Below, piece by piece: positions 41,804 to 42,901 of a stretch of 42,901 bases of DNA. A program made the position numbers and the translations under genes. This DNA is from WHSV01 sp050694055 (GTDB lineage Bacteria; Actinomycetota; CADDZG01; WHSQ01). The notes under the pieces are model-generated. The model saw only the letters and a program-made list of their open reading frames with translations. It had not been told where the DNA came from and ran no database searches. Numbering within the stretch: the stretch's first letter is position 1; each line of letters begins with the position of its first letter. The stretch is taken from the NCBI GenBank assembly GCA_050694055.1, contig JBOGWX010000012.1, positions 1 through 42,901 on the forward strand. The letters are read 5' to 3'.

Positions 41804-42388
41804 TCACTTCACGACTTCGAACCGAAGGTGCGTAGCACCCGGCGTCTCGATCGAACTTGTCTTCCGCAGTTCGATTCCCTCAGGGTCGAAATCCTCGAAG
41901 AGCCGGATACTGCCGCCGAGTAGTACGGGGATCAGGTGGATCTGCATCTCGTCCAGCAACCCGGCCTTCAGGCACTGCCTGATGATGTTCGCTCCGCCCC
42001 AGATGCCGACGTTCTTGTCGCCGGCCGCGGCACGGGCCCGCTCGAGTGCGGCCTCGATCCCATCCGTCACGAAGGTGTAGGTCGTACCACCCTGCATAGG
42101 CAGGGGCTCTCGCGCTTCGTGAGTCACTACAAACACCGGCATCCCGAACGGCGGAGGATCGCCCCACGGCTCGAATCCGACGTCGAACATCCTCTTCCCG
42201 ATCATGACCGCGCCGGTCGACTCGAAGATCTCGTCCACGATCGCGGCGTCGGTCTCCGTCTTCGCGTCGAACCTCCAGTCGTGAAGCCGACCGGGGTCGT
42301 TTCCCTCCAACGGGCTTCCGACGCTTGCATTGGGATCGGTGATGAAACCATCGAGCGACATCGAGATTTCGGAAGTCACCTTTTGCAT
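41804..42388 (-). CDS. Dihydrofolate reductase-fold protein (RibD C-terminal family)
   Basis: A 194-residue NADPH-dependent reductase-like protein. It starts KVTSEISMSLDGFITDPNASVG and shows STGAVMIGKRMFDVG, the nucleotide-binding GDKNVGIWGGANIIRQCLKAGLLDEMQIHLIPVLLGGSIRLF and the final THLRFEVV. This is the YyaP/YwjB-type group, not classical FolA; the physiological substrate is unknown. It is divergent from the monooxygenase gene at the right edge, with a 165-bp region containing a 13-bp perfect inverted repeat between. Start at 42388 is normal. Confidence 0.92.
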   Translation of the reverse strand: MQKVTSEISMSLDGFITDPNASVGSPLEGNDPGRLHDWRFDAKTETDAAIVDEIFESTGAVMIGKRMFDVGFEPWGDPPPFGMPVFVVTHEAREPLPMQGGTTYTFVTDGIEAALERARAAAGDKNVGIWGGANIIRQCLKAGLLDEMQIHLIPVLLGGSIRLFEDFDPEGIELRKTSSIETPGATHLRFEVVK

Positions 42389-42439
42389 CGTCGTCCCCTT
42401 TCCTGAGTCCGTTGATCTCTATGGACCTGGTCTGCCCCA

Positions 42440-42514
42440 GAAACTCATCGGTGGATGGACCGACGAAGTGGGGCTCGGATCAGTCCCGTATGTCGCGGCG
42501 GACCGATGAGTTTC
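42440..42514. promoter_or_regulatory. 13-bp perfect inverted repeat in a divergent promoter region
   Basis: GAAACTCATCGGT (42440-42452) and ACCGATGAGTTTC (42502-42514) are exact reverse complements 49 bases apart. A second hairpin, ATGAGT-TTCC-ACTCAT, starts in the right arm at about 42506 and extends to 42521. Position between two divergent genes suggests operators spanned by DNA looping, or ends of a small inserted element. Confidence 0.6.
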
Positions 42515-42553
42515 CACTCATGATCCAGTCCAATTAATGAGATCGAGGAGGTA

Positions 42554-42607
42554 ATGGTGAGCTACAACGACACGGCGATCGCAACGGATTGGAGGTCAGA
42601 GCAGTGA
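42554..42607 (+). CDS. Possible 17-residue leader peptide
   Basis: ATG at 42554 with a strong ribosome site GAGGAGG three to four bases upstream encodes MVSYNDTAIATDWRSEQ. Its TGA overlaps the GTG start of the next gene by four bases (GTGA), so translation would be coupled. It may be a small leader peptide or what remains of a larger upstream gene. No similarity recognised. Confidence 0.45.
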   Translation: MVSYNDTAIATDWRSEQ

Positions 42608-42901
42608 GTGAGCTTGTGGGTATCGCTCGATTCAAGTTTCACCATGGCAATGTCGACGAGTTCAAGCGCTTGTCCGCTCAAGCGATGGAGATCGTGCGGA
42701 CCAAGGACACCGGCACGCTGCAATACGACATCTACTTCAACGACGATCAGTCCGAGTGCATCGTCCTCGAGCGATACAGGGACTCCGAGGCGCTCATCGA
42801 GCACGCGGAGCACCTTGGCGGTCTAATGGAAGCGATCCCTGCGACGGGATCGGTCTCCGGCGAACTCCTCGGTGAGCCGAGCGCAGAGCTCAGAGCGAAC
42901 A
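42604..42901 (+). CDS. Antibiotic-biosynthesis-monooxygenase-domain protein (3' end beyond window)
   Basis: The first 99 residues of an ABM/quinol monooxygenase-like protein. From the GTG at 42604, preceded by GGAGG, it reads SELVGIARFKFHHGNVDEFKRL, then KDTGTLQYDIYFNDDQSECIVLERYRDSEALIEHAEHLG and GSVSGELLGEPSAEL. Such ferredoxin-like dimers oxidise phenols or remove reactive quinones; His and Asn in the dimer interface are not diagnostic. Family length is about 95-110, so nearly the entire protein is seen. It is divergent from the RibD-like reductase gene. Confidence 0.85.
   Translation, partial: MSELVGIARFKFHHGNVDEFKRLSAQAMEIVRTKDTGTLQYDIYFNDDQSECIVLERYRDSEALIEHAEHLGGLMEAIPATGSVSGELLGEPSAELRAN

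Overview
The window comes from a high-GC bacterium, most likely a member of the Actinomycetota. The evidence is a bacterial proteasome activator (Bpa/PafE) with the C-terminal GGTYL tail, the gene order dnaX-ybaB-recR close to lysC-asd that resembles mycobacteria, a small Alu-less SRP RNA, and pervasive GC-rich codon use. I cannot name a genus; several proteins look like those of deep-branching or uncultured actinobacteria.

Layout. 1-5.7 kb: a branched-chain amino-acid (Liv/HAAT) ABC transporter operon on the minus strand, livK-livH-livM-livG-livF, cut by the left edge near the livF C-terminus; LivM carries an unusual N-terminal membrane extension. 6.3-9.4 kb: a glycerophosphodiesterase on the plus strand, convergent with lysC-asd, the first two steps of the aspartate pathway. 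9.6-17.9 kb: a minus-strand housekeeping block, tRNA-Ser(GCT)-tRNA-Arg(ACG)-membrane protein-tadA-tRNA-Ser(CGA)-sodC-tRNA-Ser(GGA)-[vapBC-type pair, nucleotidyltransferase, ArsR/AHSA1 pair]-SRP RNA-dnaX-ybaB-recR. This keeps an ancient order (tRNA-Ser, tadA, SRP RNA, dnaX, ybaB, recR) also known in Bacillus, with accessory genes inserted between tadA and the SRP RNA. 17.9-28.1 kb: a membrane metallophosphatase, a sugar/sorbosone dehydrogenase, a two-component system, bpa, a 1,102-residue STAND/TPR/BTAD regulator, a DM13 protein and a PsiE-like protein.

28.3-42.9 kb is accessory and partly decayed. It holds a phospholipase D gene with a frameshift inside its second catalytic motif, an M43 metalloprotease fused to a seven-blade lectin-like propeller with an exact 144-bp repeat, an HD-GYP/LuxR regulator, two alpha/beta hydrolases, two VOC proteins, an N-terminally short TetR regulator, a FAD-oxidase C-terminal fragment, and a fusion of an HxlR regulator, an SCP2-like domain and a flavin oxidase. 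It ends with a gene-poor stretch containing a tRNA-Ser(TGA) 3' half, then a divergent RibD-like reductase and antibiotic-biosynthesis-monooxygenase pair.

The least explained signals are two copies, 26 kb apart, of a nested double palindrome in intergenic DNA; the HxlR-SCP2-flavin oxidase fusion next to a divergent hydrolase; the tRNA-Ser 3' half, which looks like an integration scar; and a 13-bp perfect inverted repeat before a possible leader peptide at the right end. No CRISPR array, transposase, integrase or phage gene was recognised.
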